Shown here in pieces: positions 14,347 to 23,127 of a stretch of DNA of 46,262 bases (positions are counted from its first letter, which is position 1; every line of letters starts with the position of its first letter). The stretch lies in the NCBI GenBank assembly GCA_018268775.1, contig JAFDVV010000075.1, positions 1-46,262 on the forward strand, given 5' to 3'. The position numbers and the translations under genes are program-made. A model generated the notes under the pieces. That model was not told the origin of the DNA, did not search any database, and worked only from the letters and a program-made list of their open reading frames with translations. The stretch is from Acidobacteriota bacterium. GTDB taxonomy: Bacteria > Acidobacteriota > Terriglobia > Terriglobales > Acidobacteriaceae.

Positions 14347-16302
14347 ATGCAAACCATCCTCATGGACCTTTATCAGAAAATCCGGACGCTTCCGACTTCA
14401 CCCGGCTGTTACCTGTACAAGAACGCCGAGGGTGAGGTGATCTATGTTGGCAAGGCGAAGAACCTGCGGGCGCGGGTGCGGTCGTATTTTCTGGAGGCGT
14501 CGCAGGCAAATGCCAAGACCGGCACATTGATGCGTGAGGCGGTCGACGTCGACTACATCACGGTTGCCAACGAGCACGAGGCTCTGGCGCTTGAGAACAA
14601 CCTGATCAAGCAGCGGAAGCCCAGGTTCAATATTCTGCTTCGCGACGATAAGACGTATCCATATATCAAGCTGACGATGGGCGACCGCTATCCGAAGGTG
14701 TTTGTAACGCGGCGGCTTCGCAAGGACGGGAGCTCGTACTTCGGCCCATACTTTCCCGGCAATCTTGCGTACCGGCTGGTGGACCTGATCCACCGCAGCT
14801 TTCTGATACCGAGCTGCAAGGTGGATCTGTCGCGGTATCATCCGCGCGCGTGTTTGCAGTACTACATCAAGCGCTGTCTGGGGCCCTGCGTCGAGGGCTT
14901 CACTACGCCGGAGGAGTATCGGCAGGCAATCAAGGATGTGCAGCTCTTTCTTGAAGGCCGCCCGGGCGAGCTTGAGCAGCGATTGACGGCCCGCATGCAG
15001 GAGGCCGCTGATGCGGAGCAATATGAGCTTGCAGCACGGCTGCGCGACCAGATCTCGACCGTTCACCAGATGATGGACAAGCAGCGAATAGCGACGGCGG
15101 AGAACGAGGATGCGGATGTCTTCGGCTTTCACTACGAGAACGAGATGCTTGCAGTGAACTTGTTTCACATGCGGTCTGGAAAGATCGTCGACCGGCGCGA
15201 TCTCTTCTGGGAGGACCTGCCCGACCTTGCGAGCTTTGGAGGGCATACGGAGGATGCGGGTGAGTGCGAGGCGAGTCCTGAGATAGATGAGGGGATCGAT
15301 ACGATGCGACAGCCGGCCCTTCGAGAGCAGGGAGCGCCATTCAGTCCGGCGGCATTCTTCTCGGCGCTGTTGAAGCAGATCTATCTCGACCAGGGGTATG
15401 TGCCGCGATCGATCCTGGTCCCCGTCGACTTTCCCGATAGGAGAGTTCTTGCGGAGCTATTGGCAGAGCGGACGGGTCACCGTGTCGAGATATTGGTTCC
15501 GCAGCGGGGAGAGAAACGCTCACTGGTGGACCTTGTGGGGCAGAATGCAAAGCAGTCCTTCGACCAGCGCTTCCGCGTGCTTCTGCCGTCGAAGAAGGCC
15601 ATTGCTGAGGCGCTGCAGGACGCACTTACGCTGGAGGAACTGCCGAAGCGGATTGAGTGTTTCGATATCTCGCACATACAGGGTGCCGAGACGGTCGCCT
15701 CGATGGTGGTGTGGGAGGACGGCGCGATGAAAAAGTCCGACTACCGGAAGTTCCAGGTGCGCACCGTTACCGGAGTCGATGACTTCGCTTCGATGCGCGA
15801 GATTATCCATCGGAGATACAAGCGTCTGTTGGATGAGAAGAAGCCGTTTCCGTCGCTGATCCTGATCGATGGCGGTCTGGGCCAATTGCACGCAGCTGCG
15901 GATGCGCTGAACGAGATAGGTGTGACGTTGCAGCCGCTGGCCTCGATTGCGAAGAGGGAAGAGGTGATCTACGTGTACGGGCAGGAGAGCGATCCAGTCG
16001 TGCTGGACCGGCGCTCTCCCGTGCTGCATCTGGTCCAGAAGATCCGCGATGAGAGCCACCGCTTTGCGATCACGTATCACCGCAAACGGCGAGAGATGCG
16101 CGACCGCGATTCAGAACTGCTCTCAATTCCCGGCGTGGGGCCGCGTACGCGTCAACGCCTGCTGGAGCATTTTGGGAGTTTGCGAGGAATTCGGCTAGCT
16201 ACCCCAGATGCTCTGACGGCGGTTGTCAACGCGGCGACTGCGAAGCAGATTCGCAGCTACTTCGATTCTGTGGATGCGGCGGCGCTGCCGATACTCCAGT
16301 AA
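14347..16302 (+). CDS. uvrC: Excinuclease ABC subunit C
   Basis: The nuclease subunit of UvrABC nucleotide-excision repair; it cuts the damaged strand on both sides of the lesion. The 651 residues show, in order, a GIY-YIG nuclease domain (SPGCYLY...VIYVGKAKNLRARV, about 18-45), a UVR helix pair that contacts UvrB (YELAARLRDQI, about 225-235), and the RNase-H-like 5' nuclease domain (FDISHIQGAETVASMV). The last part is a tandem helix-hairpin-helix (IPGVGPRTRQRLLEHFG). ATG 14347 has GGAG only two bases upstream; ATG 14362 (MDLYQKI) is a possible alternative. The stop lies 11 bases from the convergent kinase stop, with no terminator between them. Confidence 0.97.
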   Translation: MQTILMDLYQKIRTLPTSPGCYLYKNAEGEVIYVGKAKNLRARVRSYFLEASQANAKTGTLMREAVDVDYITVANEHEALALENNLIKQRKPRFNILLRDDKTYPYIKLTMGDRYPKVFVTRRLRKDGSSYFGPYFPGNLAYRLVDLIHRSFLIPSCKVDLSRYHPRACLQYYIKRCLGPCVEGFTTPEEYRQAIKDVQLFLEGRPGELEQRLTARMQEAADAEQYELAARLRDQISTVHQMMDKQRIATAENEDADVFGFHYENEMLAVNLFHMRSGKIVDRRDLFWEDLPDLASFGGHTEDAGECEASPEIDEGIDTMRQPALREQGAPFSPAAFFSALLKQIYLDQGYVPRSILVPVDFPDRRVLAELLAERTGHRVEILVPQRGEKRSLVDLVGQNAKQSFDQRFRVLLPSKKAIAEALQDALTLEELPKRIECFDISHIQGAETVASMVVWEDGAMKKSDYRKFQVRTVTGVDDFASMREIIHRRYKRLLDEKKPFPSLILIDGGLGQLHAAADALNEIGVTLQPLASIAKREEVIYVYGQESDPVVLDRRSPVLHLVQKIRDESHRFAITYHRKRREMRDRDSELLSIPGVGPRTRQRLLEHFGSLRGIRLATPDALTAVVNAATAKQIRSYFDSVDAAALPILQ

Positions 16303-16313
16303 CCGACGGATCG

Positions 16314-19300
16314 CTAACGAGCGGCGAGCACGGGTTCGTTGTGCCCGTTCAGACGGGCGAGTTCCTGGATGGCCTGACCGTAGAGGCTTACGCCGGAGAG
16401 GTAGACCGCGCCGCGATGATCTGCGATGGACTGAAGATTGTCTGCGGCCTGTTGGGGTTTTCCAAGCGCTACGTAGGCCCTCTGCCGCAGATAGGGCAGC
16501 AGCGCAGGATCGACCGGCTCGGCCTCTTCGAGGAGTTGAAGCGCCTGCGCCGGGTCTTTCTTCGAGAGAGCGATGGCCGCTTTGAGCTCGAAGGTGCCGG
16601 ATTTTGCCGAGTCGAGACCACTGGACCGCATCCGATCGAGTGCGTCGATGGCGTTCTCAGCCTCTTGAGGCCGGTTGCAGAGGGCATTGGCGATCCCTGC
16701 GCGGAAGACGGCTGCCGGGCCTTGCGAGCGTCCCCGTGCCATTTGCAGAAATGGAAGCGCCTCGGAGCAACGCCCAGCGAGTGCGCGGTTCAACGCAGCC
16801 TGGGCGAGCATCGATGCTGCCGCGGAAGAGAGACCTGGTGTGGTGGAAGCGGTCGCAACGGCGCGTGTCCATACATGCTCGCCATCAGCCCACTTTGCAG
16901 CATTATCGAGATAGAGAGCATAGGCGGCCAGCTCCGCCGGTGATGGCGAGCGGTGAGTGGGGCCGCTGCCCTCAAGGGAACGGGTCAGATCTGCGAGACG
17001 GTCCGTCCGCCCGGCGAGGTAGCTTGCGGGCAAAGCCGCGCGCCCTGGCAGCACGCCGCGCTTGTTTGCTTGCGCGTCGAGCTTCATGGCATCCGCATAT
17101 CGATCGAGACCTATCATTGCGAGTTGCGCTTCGGTGTAAGCGCTCGCCTTGGAGGCATCCTGCTCGTATGCCTGCTGCGCGGCGAGGAGAGATTCGACGA
17201 GGTGGCCTTGTGCGCGGAGGACGCGGGCGAGCGAGACCATGCCTTCGGCATCACCAGGGAACTGTTCGTTGTACTGGCGGATGGTGGAGGCCGCGCGGGA
17301 GTAGTCTCCGGTGGCGAGCATCTCGTAGCAGAATTCGGAGAGGAGGCGGATTCTGTCGTCGCCGGTCTTGGATGCGACCATCGCACGTTGCGCTGCGTCC
17401 GCGGCTTCTACCTCGGCGTGCTGATCGTAAGAGAGCCAGGCGATCTTGAGAGGGGCCTGCGCGAACTGACTGTCGCGTGCGATGGCCTGACGGTACGCTG
17501 AGAGCGCGCCAAGAGCATTGCCTGTCTGCGCAGCCTGATCGCCTTCGGCGTAGGCCTTGAGAGCATCTATATCGCTTGTGGCCTGTTGATGGAGAGACGT
17601 GCTATTGCTGGAGACGGAGCCTCTGTCTTCACCGAGATCGAGGCGAAGCGAACGGGCGAGGCGGTCGATCGCAGCGGGGATTTCGCTGCGGGAGTCAGCC
17701 CTTTCCGTGAGGCTGAGAAGGAGATCGTTGGTGTCGGAGCGGAGGGCGTCGACGCGGATGGTGTAAGAGGCAGCATCTCCTGGCGCGTGGACGATCTCGC
17801 CGAAGAGATACGCCTTGGCTCCCACCTGCTGCGCTATCGCGCGCGGGGAGGGTGCTGCCTGGGCATTGCTTCTGGTTTCGATCTGACGCAGCCCTGCCTG
17901 ATAGCTGCCATAACTGCGTACGGTAAATTTTTGCGATTGCATGAGTGACAGGTCGAGCCCTTCGAGCACGGCTCCGCCAAGTGCATCGCCGGTCTTGTCC
18001 TGAATCGCTGTAAGCAATAGAACATCCTGCGGTCCAAAGGTCCCAGTGATGAACCGTCCTCCGCGCAGGGTGATAACGCCTGTCACCGCCAGCGCTGCGA
18101 CACATATCGCGATGGCGAGTCTTGCAGTCCACTGCTTCAGGGCGTGATGCTTCTGATTGTTGTCTGGGGTAAGTTCAACTTCGGGTGTCGCGGCTTCGTC
18201 GAAACCGTATTCAAACTGAACCATGCTGGAGCTGCCGCGCGCCAGAGAATGGGCGGCCGCTGCGACCGAATCGCCGGTGCTGCCGGCAACTCCCGTCGAG
18301 GAGCTTCCTGCGATCAGCACGGCGGTGGTTTGAGGTGCATCAAGCTTCTGTGGTGTAGCGAGCTTCGCAGGCTGTATATCGATCTCGTTCGTGGGGATGC
18401 GAAGAGGACGAATGAGAATACTGGCCGAATCGGGGTGGCTGTCGCGCACCTGAGGAACAGGATGAGCGCCGCTGTCTCGCTTGATGCGGCGGCGGTCGCG
18501 CGCGACAGGCTCAAGTGAACGGACAATGGGAACGGGCCCGGGCGAGTTCGTTCGGAGCCAGGTGCCTTTGGTAAGCCTGCCGGAGATCTTTTCCAACGCC
18601 GCATTCAGTTCACGGGCGTTTTGGAACCGCTTCCGGCGGTCCTTGGAGAGAAGTTTGAGGATGATTCGTTCAAGCTCTCGCGGAATGGATTCGTTCCAGT
18701 TGCGAACCGGCTCAGGGTCATGCTCAAGGATCTGCACGAAGACCTGGGAGCTGTTTGTGCCGCGGAAGGGGGTGCGGCGCGTTGCCATCTCGTACATGAC
18801 GATGCCGAGAGAGAACAGGTCCGAGCGGGGGTCGAGTGCGTGTCCGCGGGCCTGCTCGGGAGACATGTACGAGACGGTGCCCACTGTAACGCCTTCCATG
18901 GTCAGGTCGAGTGGGGAGTCTTCATACCGTTGTGTGTGCCGCTCGTCGTCGATGGGGCTGATGCGCGTCTTTCGCGGAGTGCTGGAGACCTTGGCCAGTC
19001 CGAAGTCGAGGACCTTCGCCTGCGTCGGAGTTCCCGGCTTCTTGACGAGGAAGATATTGGCGGGTTTGATGTCGCGATGGATGATGCCTTTTGCATGGGC
19101 GGTCGCGAGTGCATCGGATATCTCGCGGGCGTACACCACGATCTCTTCGGCCGAGAGAGCGGAGCGCTGGATTTTTTCTTTGAGTGTCTCGCCCTCGAGC
19201 AACTCCATGACGAGGTATGGATCGCCGTCCTTTTCGCCGATGTCGAAGATGGTGCAGATATTGGGGTGGTTCAGGCGCGAGGCGGCGCGGGCCTCCTGAA

Positions 19301-19469
19301 GAAACCGCTCCTTCATTCCGGGCACGCGATAGTTGTCGCGCACAAGCTTGATGGCGACCTCGCGGTGCAGCCGTTCGTCCCAGGCCCGGAAGACCAGGCC
19401 CATACCCCCGCTGCCAACTCTGCCGAGGATTTCATACGGCCCGAATATCTGGCCAACCTCTGGTGTCAT
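16314..19469 (-). CDS. Transmembrane Ser/Thr protein kinase with periplasmic TPR-like domain
   Basis: A 1051-residue PknB-type (Hanks) kinase. The cytoplasmic kinase domain occupies about 10-290: Gly loop GRVGSGGMG (16-24), VAIK with Lys41, HRDIKPANI (131-139), DFG (Asp155-Gly157) and MSPEQARG (202-209). The key residues are present, so activity is expected. A low-complexity juxtamembrane region with many Ser/Arg residues follows, then one membrane helix at about 450-468. The extracytoplasmic part opens with a domain like those that assemble CsgG/FlgO-type modules (LLLTAIQDKTGD...LEGLDLSLMQS). It continues in Ala-rich helical repeats of TPR type to the end. It is probably a sensor kinase; signal and targets are unknown. 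It is divergent from the HAD gene at 19612. Confidence 0.92.
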   Translation of the reverse strand: MTPEVGQIFGPYEILGRVGSGGMGLVFRAWDERLHREVAIKLVRDNYRVPGMKERFLQEARAASRLNHPNICTIFDIGEKDGDPYLVMELLEGETLKEKIQRSALSAEEIVVYAREISDALATAHAKGIIHRDIKPANIFLVKKPGTPTQAKVLDFGLAKVSSTPRKTRISPIDDERHTQRYEDSPLDLTMEGVTVGTVSYMSPEQARGHALDPRSDLFSLGIVMYEMATRRTPFRGTNSSQVFVQILEHDPEPVRNWNESIPRELERIILKLLSKDRRKRFQNARELNAALEKISGRLTKGTWLRTNSPGPVPIVRSLEPVARDRRRIKRDSGAHPVPQVRDSHPDSASILIRPLRIPTNEIDIQPAKLATPQKLDAPQTTAVLIAGSSSTGVAGSTGDSVAAAAHSLARGSSSMVQFEYGFDEAATPEVELTPDNNQKHHALKQWTARLAIAICVAALAVTGVITLRGGRFITGTFGPQDVLLLTAIQDKTGDALGGAVLEGLDLSLMQSQKFTVRSYGSYQAGLRQIETRSNAQAAPSPRAIAQQVGAKAYLFGEIVHAPGDAASYTIRVDALRSDTNDLLLSLTERADSRSEIPAAIDRLARSLRLDLGEDRGSVSSNSTSLHQQATSDIDALKAYAEGDQAAQTGNALGALSAYRQAIARDSQFAQAPLKIAWLSYDQHAEVEAADAAQRAMVASKTGDDRIRLLSEFCYEMLATGDYSRAASTIRQYNEQFPGDAEGMVSLARVLRAQGHLVESLLAAQQAYEQDASKASAYTEAQLAMIGLDRYADAMKLDAQANKRGVLPGRAALPASYLAGRTDRLADLTRSLEGSGPTHRSPSPAELAAYALYLDNAAKWADGEHVWTRAVATASTTPGLSSAAASMLAQAALNRALAGRCSEALPFLQMARGRSQGPAAVFRAGIANALCNRPQEAENAIDALDRMRSSGLDSAKSGTFELKAAIALSKKDPAQALQLLEEAEPVDPALLPYLRQRAYVALGKPQQAADNLQSIADHRGAVYLSGVSLYGQAIQELARLNGHNEPVLAAR

Positions 19470-19577
19470 GCGCCCAACTCTTTCATCATGTACTAATTGC
19501 GGTCATATAGGGGCCCCAACTGCTATGGGGCATCATACTGGCCGGTTGCTGCGTGAAGACATGCAACCTTAGTCGTG

Positions 19578-19606
19578 TTACCGAGTCGCCAACAGGGTCA
19601 TATAAT
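19578..19606 (+). promoter_or_regulatory. Predicted sigma70-type promoter giving a leaderless transcript
   Basis: TATAAT at 19601-19606 is a consensus -10 box. TTACCG at 19578-19583 is a weak -35 at 17-base spacing. The GTG start of the HAD gene begins at 19612, exactly where transcription would be expected to start. Confidence 0.5.
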
Positions 19607-19611
19607 GGGCT

Positions 19612-20334
19612 GTGAACTCAGCCCTGAATCGTTCTCTGTACAGCCCCGGCCAGACTCTGCTGATCGATGCGGACGATACGTTGTGGGAGAACAACGTCTA
19701 TTTCGAACGGGCGATCGCGTCCTTCATCTCCTACCTGGATCACAAGGCCCACACTCCAGCAGAGGTTCGCGAACACCTGAATCGTTGCGAGCATGCGACG
19801 ATTGCGGCGCGAGGATATGGGCTGGTGAGCTTTCGCAGCTCGCTGGCGGACTGCTACGAGCAACTCACAGAAACACCCCTTACCGAAGAGGGCCGCAAGC
19901 AGATTTCGAGCTTCGCCGACTGTATCGATTGCCATGAGATAGAGCTATTGCCCCGTGTGGCGGAGACGCTGGAATATCTCTCCGCGCGCCATCGGTTGAT
20001 TCTGGTGACGAAGGGCGACTTGAAGGAGCAGACCGGGAAGCTGGAGCGCTCCGGTCTTTCGTCGCATTTCTCGGCGGTTGAGGTGCTCCCCGAGAAACAC
20101 AATCAGGCATACGTGACGGTGACAGGCCGGCACGGTTGCGAAGCGTCGAAGACGTGGATGATCGGCAACAGTCCTCGGTCGGACATCAACCCGGCGATGA
20201 GCGCAGGACTACATACAGTTTTTATTCCACATGAGTTTACCTGGGTGTTGGAGCATGAGGTCGTCGATCAGCCTCCCGCAGGACAGCGACTGCTGCAACT
20301 GGAGTCGTTCGGTGACCTGCTGCGGCATTTCTGA
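19612..20334 (+). CDS. HAD-family hydrolase
   Basis: A 240-residue haloacid-dehalogenase-type phosphatase. Motif I is LIDADDTLW (Asp19 nucleophile, Asp21 acid/base). Motif II Thr is in LVTKGDL, a Lys lies in the following KLERSGL region, and motif IV is IGNSPRSDINPA. The cap between motifs I and II is alpha-helical. GTG 19612 is the furthest upstream start that fits. It has no Shine-Dalgarno sequence, and a consensus -10 box lies five bases before it. The substrate is unknown. It is divergent from the kinase gene; the tRNA-Leu gene follows 130 bases later. Confidence 0.87.
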   Translation: MNSALNRSLYSPGQTLLIDADDTLWENNVYFERAIASFISYLDHKAHTPAEVREHLNRCEHATIAARGYGLVSFRSSLADCYEQLTETPLTEEGRKQISSFADCIDCHEIELLPRVAETLEYLSARHRLILVTKGDLKEQTGKLERSGLSSHFSAVEVLPEKHNQAYVTVTGRHGCEASKTWMIGNSPRSDINPAMSAGLHTVFIPHEFTWVLEHEVVDQPPAGQRLLQLESFGDLLRHF

Positions 20335-20403
20335 ATCGCGAGGCGAAGTGTACCGTCGGGGTAAAGGACTGCCTTCCCGCGACGCACACAAACCTCGTTG
20401 GGA

Positions 20404-20412
20404 TGCTATACT
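20404..20412 (+). promoter_or_regulatory. Predicted extended -10 promoter for tRNA-Leu (and possibly secG)
   Basis: TGCTATACT is an extended -10 element (TG, one base, then TATACT at 20407-20412), about 52 bases before the tRNA. No good -35 is visible, which is common with extended -10 promoters. No terminator lies between the tRNA and secG. Confidence 0.45.
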
Positions 20413-20464
20413 GACTTTCGGATTGCTCAACCGCTTTTCTGGCAGCCTGCAGTGCAGAGCCAAT

Positions 20465-20549
20465 GCGGAGGTGGCGAAATTGGCAGACGCACAAGCTTGA
20501 GGTGCTTGCGCCGCAAGGCATAGGGGTTCAAGTCCCCTCCTCCGCACCA
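20465..20549 (+). tRNA. tRNA-Leu (anticodon GAG)
   Basis: An 85-base class II tRNA. The acceptor GCGGAGG pairs with CCTCCGC. The D arm is GCGAAATTGGCAGACGC, and the anticodon stem CAAGC/GCTTG carries loop TTGAGGT with GAG at 20499-20501. A long variable arm and a T arm AGGGG-TTCAAGT-CCCCT follow. A discriminator A and an encoded CCA end at 20549. The tRNA reads CUC and CUU codons. secG starts 32 bases downstream, so the two are probably on one transcript. Confidence 0.97.
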
Positions 20550-20581
20550 ATCCACACATTCTTCGGAAGGTCTTTCCACCG

Positions 20582-20875
20582 ATGGTTATTACGCTCGTCG
20601 TCCTCCACGTGTTGGTCTCATTCTTTATCGTTGGTGTTGTCCTGCTTCAGCAGGGTAAGTCTGCCGATCTTGCCGCTGCATTTGGCGGGCAGGGGTCACA
20701 GACGGCCTTCGGACCGCGTGGAGCGGCAAACCTCTTAACCCGTCTGACCACGTACGCGGCGGTAGTCTTCATGCTGACCTCTATCGGCCTGACGATCATG
20801 CTCTCGCGCGATTCTTCGCAGGGGTCGGTTCTTTCGGGTCATCCAACGACGCAGCAGAGCGCGCCGAAAAAATAG
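20582..20875 (+). CDS. secG: Preprotein translocase subunit SecG
   Basis: A 97-residue inner-membrane subunit of SecYEG that helps SecA drive proteins through the channel. It has two membrane helices (about 3-22 and 54-73). Between them is the family loop, with QQGKSADLAAAFGGQGSQTAFGPRGAANLLTR split by the usual GG and FG signatures. A short Ser/Lys-rich tail follows. The length is normal. A GGAAGG sequence about 12 bases upstream is the likely ribosome binding site. The gene follows tRNA-Leu(GAG) and ends at a strong terminator 21 bases after its stop. Confidence 0.96.
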   Translation: MVITLVVLHVLVSFFIVGVVLLQQGKSADLAAAFGGQGSQTAFGPRGAANLLTRLTTYAAVVFMLTSIGLTIMLSRDSSQGSVLSGHPTTQQSAPKK

Positions 20876-20896
20876 AACTTCATCTTGAATCGTGAG

Positions 20897-20926
20897 ACGC
20901 GAACCTTCGGGTTCGCGTTTTCTTTT
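20897..20926 (+). terminator. Rho-independent terminator after secG with UUCG tetraloop
   Basis: ACGCGAACC pairs perfectly with GGTTCGCGT over nine base pairs. The loop is TTCG closed by C-G, the exceptionally stable UUCG tetraloop. TTTTCTTTT follows. It ends the tRNA-Leu/secG unit and rules out an upstream extension of the next gene into this sequence. Confidence 0.92.
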
Positions 20927-20945
20927 GCCTGTACTCTTAAGGCAT

Positions 20946-21569
20946 ATGATCCACGAGATTGTTCCCGTCGGGCTTCTGCAGTGCAACTGCTCCATCCTTG
21001 GAGATGAGGCCTCGCGCGAGGCGATCGTCGTCGATCCGGGCGACGATATCCCTGCGATTGTGGCTGTCCTGAAACGGCATGGTCTTACGGTGAAGACGAT
21101 CGTGATTACCCATGCCCATATCGACCATATCGCCGGGGCCCAGCAGTTGAAGCGGCTGACTGGCGCGCCGGTCTTGTATAACGAGAACGACCTGCCCCTG
21201 GTGAAGATGATGGACGAGCAGGCCTCATGGCTCCGAATGCCCACTCCGGAGGTTCTGCCGCCGGATGCTGCGCTGACGGATGGGCAGACTGTCGCTGTTT
21301 CGGGGATTAAGGCGATGGTGTTGCACACACCGGGGCATACCCAGGGGAGCAGCTGCCTTTATCTGCCGGAGCAGTCTCTGCTGATTGCTGGTGACACCCT
21401 GTTTGCTGGTTCGGTTGGGAGAACGGACCTTCCGGGCGGCAATTCGAGGCAGTTGATTAGTTCGATCCATGACCGGCTTCTTGTCCTTTCGGACGATACG
21501 ACGGTCGTTCCAGGTCATGGCCCGAATACAACTATCGGGGAAGAGCGAGAATTCAATCCATTCTTATAA
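20946..21569 (+). CDS. Metallo-beta-lactamase-fold hydrolase, glyoxalase-II-like
   Basis: A 207-residue single-domain MBL hydrolase. The zinc motif THAHIDH (His56, His58, Asp60, His61) is followed by the metal-binding His in HTPGHTQG, Asp in IAGDTLF and His in VVPGHGP, the full set for a binuclear site. The family contains hydroxyacylglutathione-hydrolase-like thioesterases that hydrolyse small thioesters in the cytoplasm. ATG 20946 is preferred, because the 18-codon upstream extension would lie over the secG terminator. It is short compared with true glyoxalase II (about 250 residues, with a C-terminal helical domain), so the exact substrate is open. Confidence 0.9.
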   Translation: MIHEIVPVGLLQCNCSILGDEASREAIVVDPGDDIPAIVAVLKRHGLTVKTIVITHAHIDHIAGAQQLKRLTGAPVLYNENDLPLVKMMDEQASWLRMPTPEVLPPDAALTDGQTVAVSGIKAMVLHTPGHTQGSSCLYLPEQSLLIAGDTLFAGSVGRTDLPGGNSRQLISSIHDRLLVLSDDTTVVPGHGPNTTIGEEREFNPFL

Positions 21570-21635
21570 GTCTTTATTTATGTATTTGATAACGCATTTG
21601 TTGAAATAGATACTTTAGCTGAACCAGAGAAGACA

Positions 21636-22790
21636 TCATGGAGTATCGACGGCTTTGGCGATCCGATTGATGCCTGTGGAAAATTCGTCTGGCGGTGTAA
21701 TCAGGCTGACCACGATGCGCCCGGGTTCAGCTATTCCGTAGAAGGTTCCGGGGTGAACGATGACATCGTGAAGGGAGAGGATTTCGTCGGCTCCGATTCC
21801 CAGGATGGGGAGGTTCAGGATTGCGCTCCAGCCACCGTCTCTGTCGAGTAGCTTGAGATTTGATCCTTCAATAGATGATGTGTTTACAGTAATTCGTTCA
21901 AGTATCTGTTGCTGAATTCCGGGCCGCTCTGAGAGCCAGAAGGGCAGTGCCAGTTGAGCGGGTGTGTTCATGGAGAGGAAGGTGTCGGCGACGACTTCGA
22001 GCCGCGTAAGTGAGGCTTGAAGGGCTGTCTCTGGACCGAAGGCAGCGATCCAACCGACTTTCATCTGCGGGAGTGCCGCTATTTTGCTCATGCCACTGAG
22101 GACGAAGGTAAGTGCACGGTGGGGTGCGGTCGCGAAACTGGTGGGTCTCCGGTCGCCGTGTGGGTAGTCGAGAAAGACCTCGTCGACGATCAGGGCCAGT
22201 CCGTGGCGTTCACAGATGTCCTCCAGATATTCGCGCTCGGTCTGACTCGTGGCGTGTCCCGTGGGGTTATTAGGATTGACGAGCAGGATTGCGCGGGTCT
22301 TGGGGCCGATTCGCCGTTCCAGTGTGGCGAAGTCGATGTGCCAGCCGTAGTCGTAGAAGAGGGGGTAGGGGCGCAACCGGACGTCTTCAAGGTCGGCCAG
22401 GTAGTCGAAGAGGGGGTAACTGGGCTGCGGGACAAGTATCTCATCGCCCGCGTCGCATAGCAGGCGGAAGAGATAGCCGTAGGCCTCGCTGGTGCTCGTG
22501 GTGAGCAGGATGGAGTCGGGGTCGACGCTGGCGTTGTGGCTGGCGTAGTAGGAGGAGACGGCCTCTCGCGCCGAGCGCATGCCGCGCGGATCGGGGTCGT
22601 AGGCAAGGGCGCGCGGGTTTGCCAGGGGGGCGAGAATAGCGCCGGCGTCGTAGTGGAAGCCGCAGGCTGTGGGGTTGGAGACGGTGAGGTCAATCAGTGG
22701 GCGCCCCGCTGCACGGGCGAGACGAACGGCCTCTGCCAGGTGGCTTTCACCTGTGTCCCAGGATGTTCGCGACGAGAAACGCTGACTCAC
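21636..22790 (-). CDS. PLP-dependent aminotransferase, class I/II
   Basis: A 384-residue fold-type I aminotransferase. Landmarks are TSTSEAYGYLF (phosphate-binding region, about 97-107), the VNPNNPTG loop (171-178), Asp203 in IVDEVFLDYP and the Schiff-base Lys236 in SGMSKIAALPQMKVGW. An Arg near the C-terminus (GRIVVS) would bind the carboxylate. It resembles the aspartate/aromatic or alanine-type branch, but the amino-acid specificity cannot be assigned. It starts 24 bases after the DUF3311 stop on the same strand, so the two are probably co-transcribed. Confidence 0.9.
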   Translation of the reverse strand: MSQRFSSRTSWDTGESHLAEAVRLARAAGRPLIDLTVSNPTACGFHYDAGAILAPLANPRALAYDPDPRGMRSAREAVSSYYASHNASVDPDSILLTTSTSEAYGYLFRLLCDAGDEILVPQPSYPLFDYLADLEDVRLRPYPLFYDYGWHIDFATLERRIGPKTRAILLVNPNNPTGHATSQTEREYLEDICERHGLALIVDEVFLDYPHGDRRPTSFATAPHRALTFVLSGMSKIAALPQMKVGWIAAFGPETALQASLTRLEVVADTFLSMNTPAQLALPFWLSERPGIQQQILERITVNTSSIEGSNLKLLDRDGGWSAILNLPILGIGADEILSLHDVIVHPGTFYGIAEPGRIVVSLITPPDEFSTGINRIAKAVDTP

Positions 22791-22814
22791 GACTTCAATG
22801 CTAACTGGTTGCCG

Positions 22815-23060
22815 CTATTTTTCCGGGTCCCTGAGTTTGAGGTAAAGCAGGCCGAGAAGCAGGGACGTAAGGATGACCCAGGCGAACTGGTACCAGTAGA
22901 AGAAGGGAAATCCAAAGAGAGTGGGCGTCAGGCGAGCATAGAGGGCCGGAAAGCAAAGGCCGATGTATGGGAGGACAAGCAGAAGCTTCCATCCGATTTT
23001 TCTCCCTCCATTCGATGAGGGGGGAGCCTCGTATTTCTGTCCAGTTTCGCGCGAGTTCAT
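22815..23060 (-). CDS. DUF3311 small membrane protein
   Basis: An 81-residue protein from ATG 23060. After a polar N-terminus of about 23 residues come two membrane helices (about 25-42 and 55-74). The linking motif LTPTLFGFPFFYWYQ is typical of DUF3311. Members often sit beside sodium:solute symporters and are thought of as small transporter subunits. Here there is no symporter neighbour; the aminotransferase follows instead. No clear Shine-Dalgarno sequence precedes the start. Longer readings upstream would run into mazG on the other strand and look unlikely. Confidence 0.8.
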   Translation of the reverse strand: MNSRETGQKYEAPPSSNGGRKIGWKLLLVLPYIGLCFPALYARLTPTLFGFPFFYWYQFAWVILTSLLLGLLYLKLRDPEK

Positions 23061-23127
23061 GCACGCACAGGATACTTCAAACGGGGCGCGGTGGCGCAGG
23101 GAGCGCATCGGGTAAAGTAATGAATAG

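Noticed and set aside
20892..20945. Upstream extension of the MBL-fold hydrolase
   Set aside because: It overlies the secG terminator, and the added residues have no family match.
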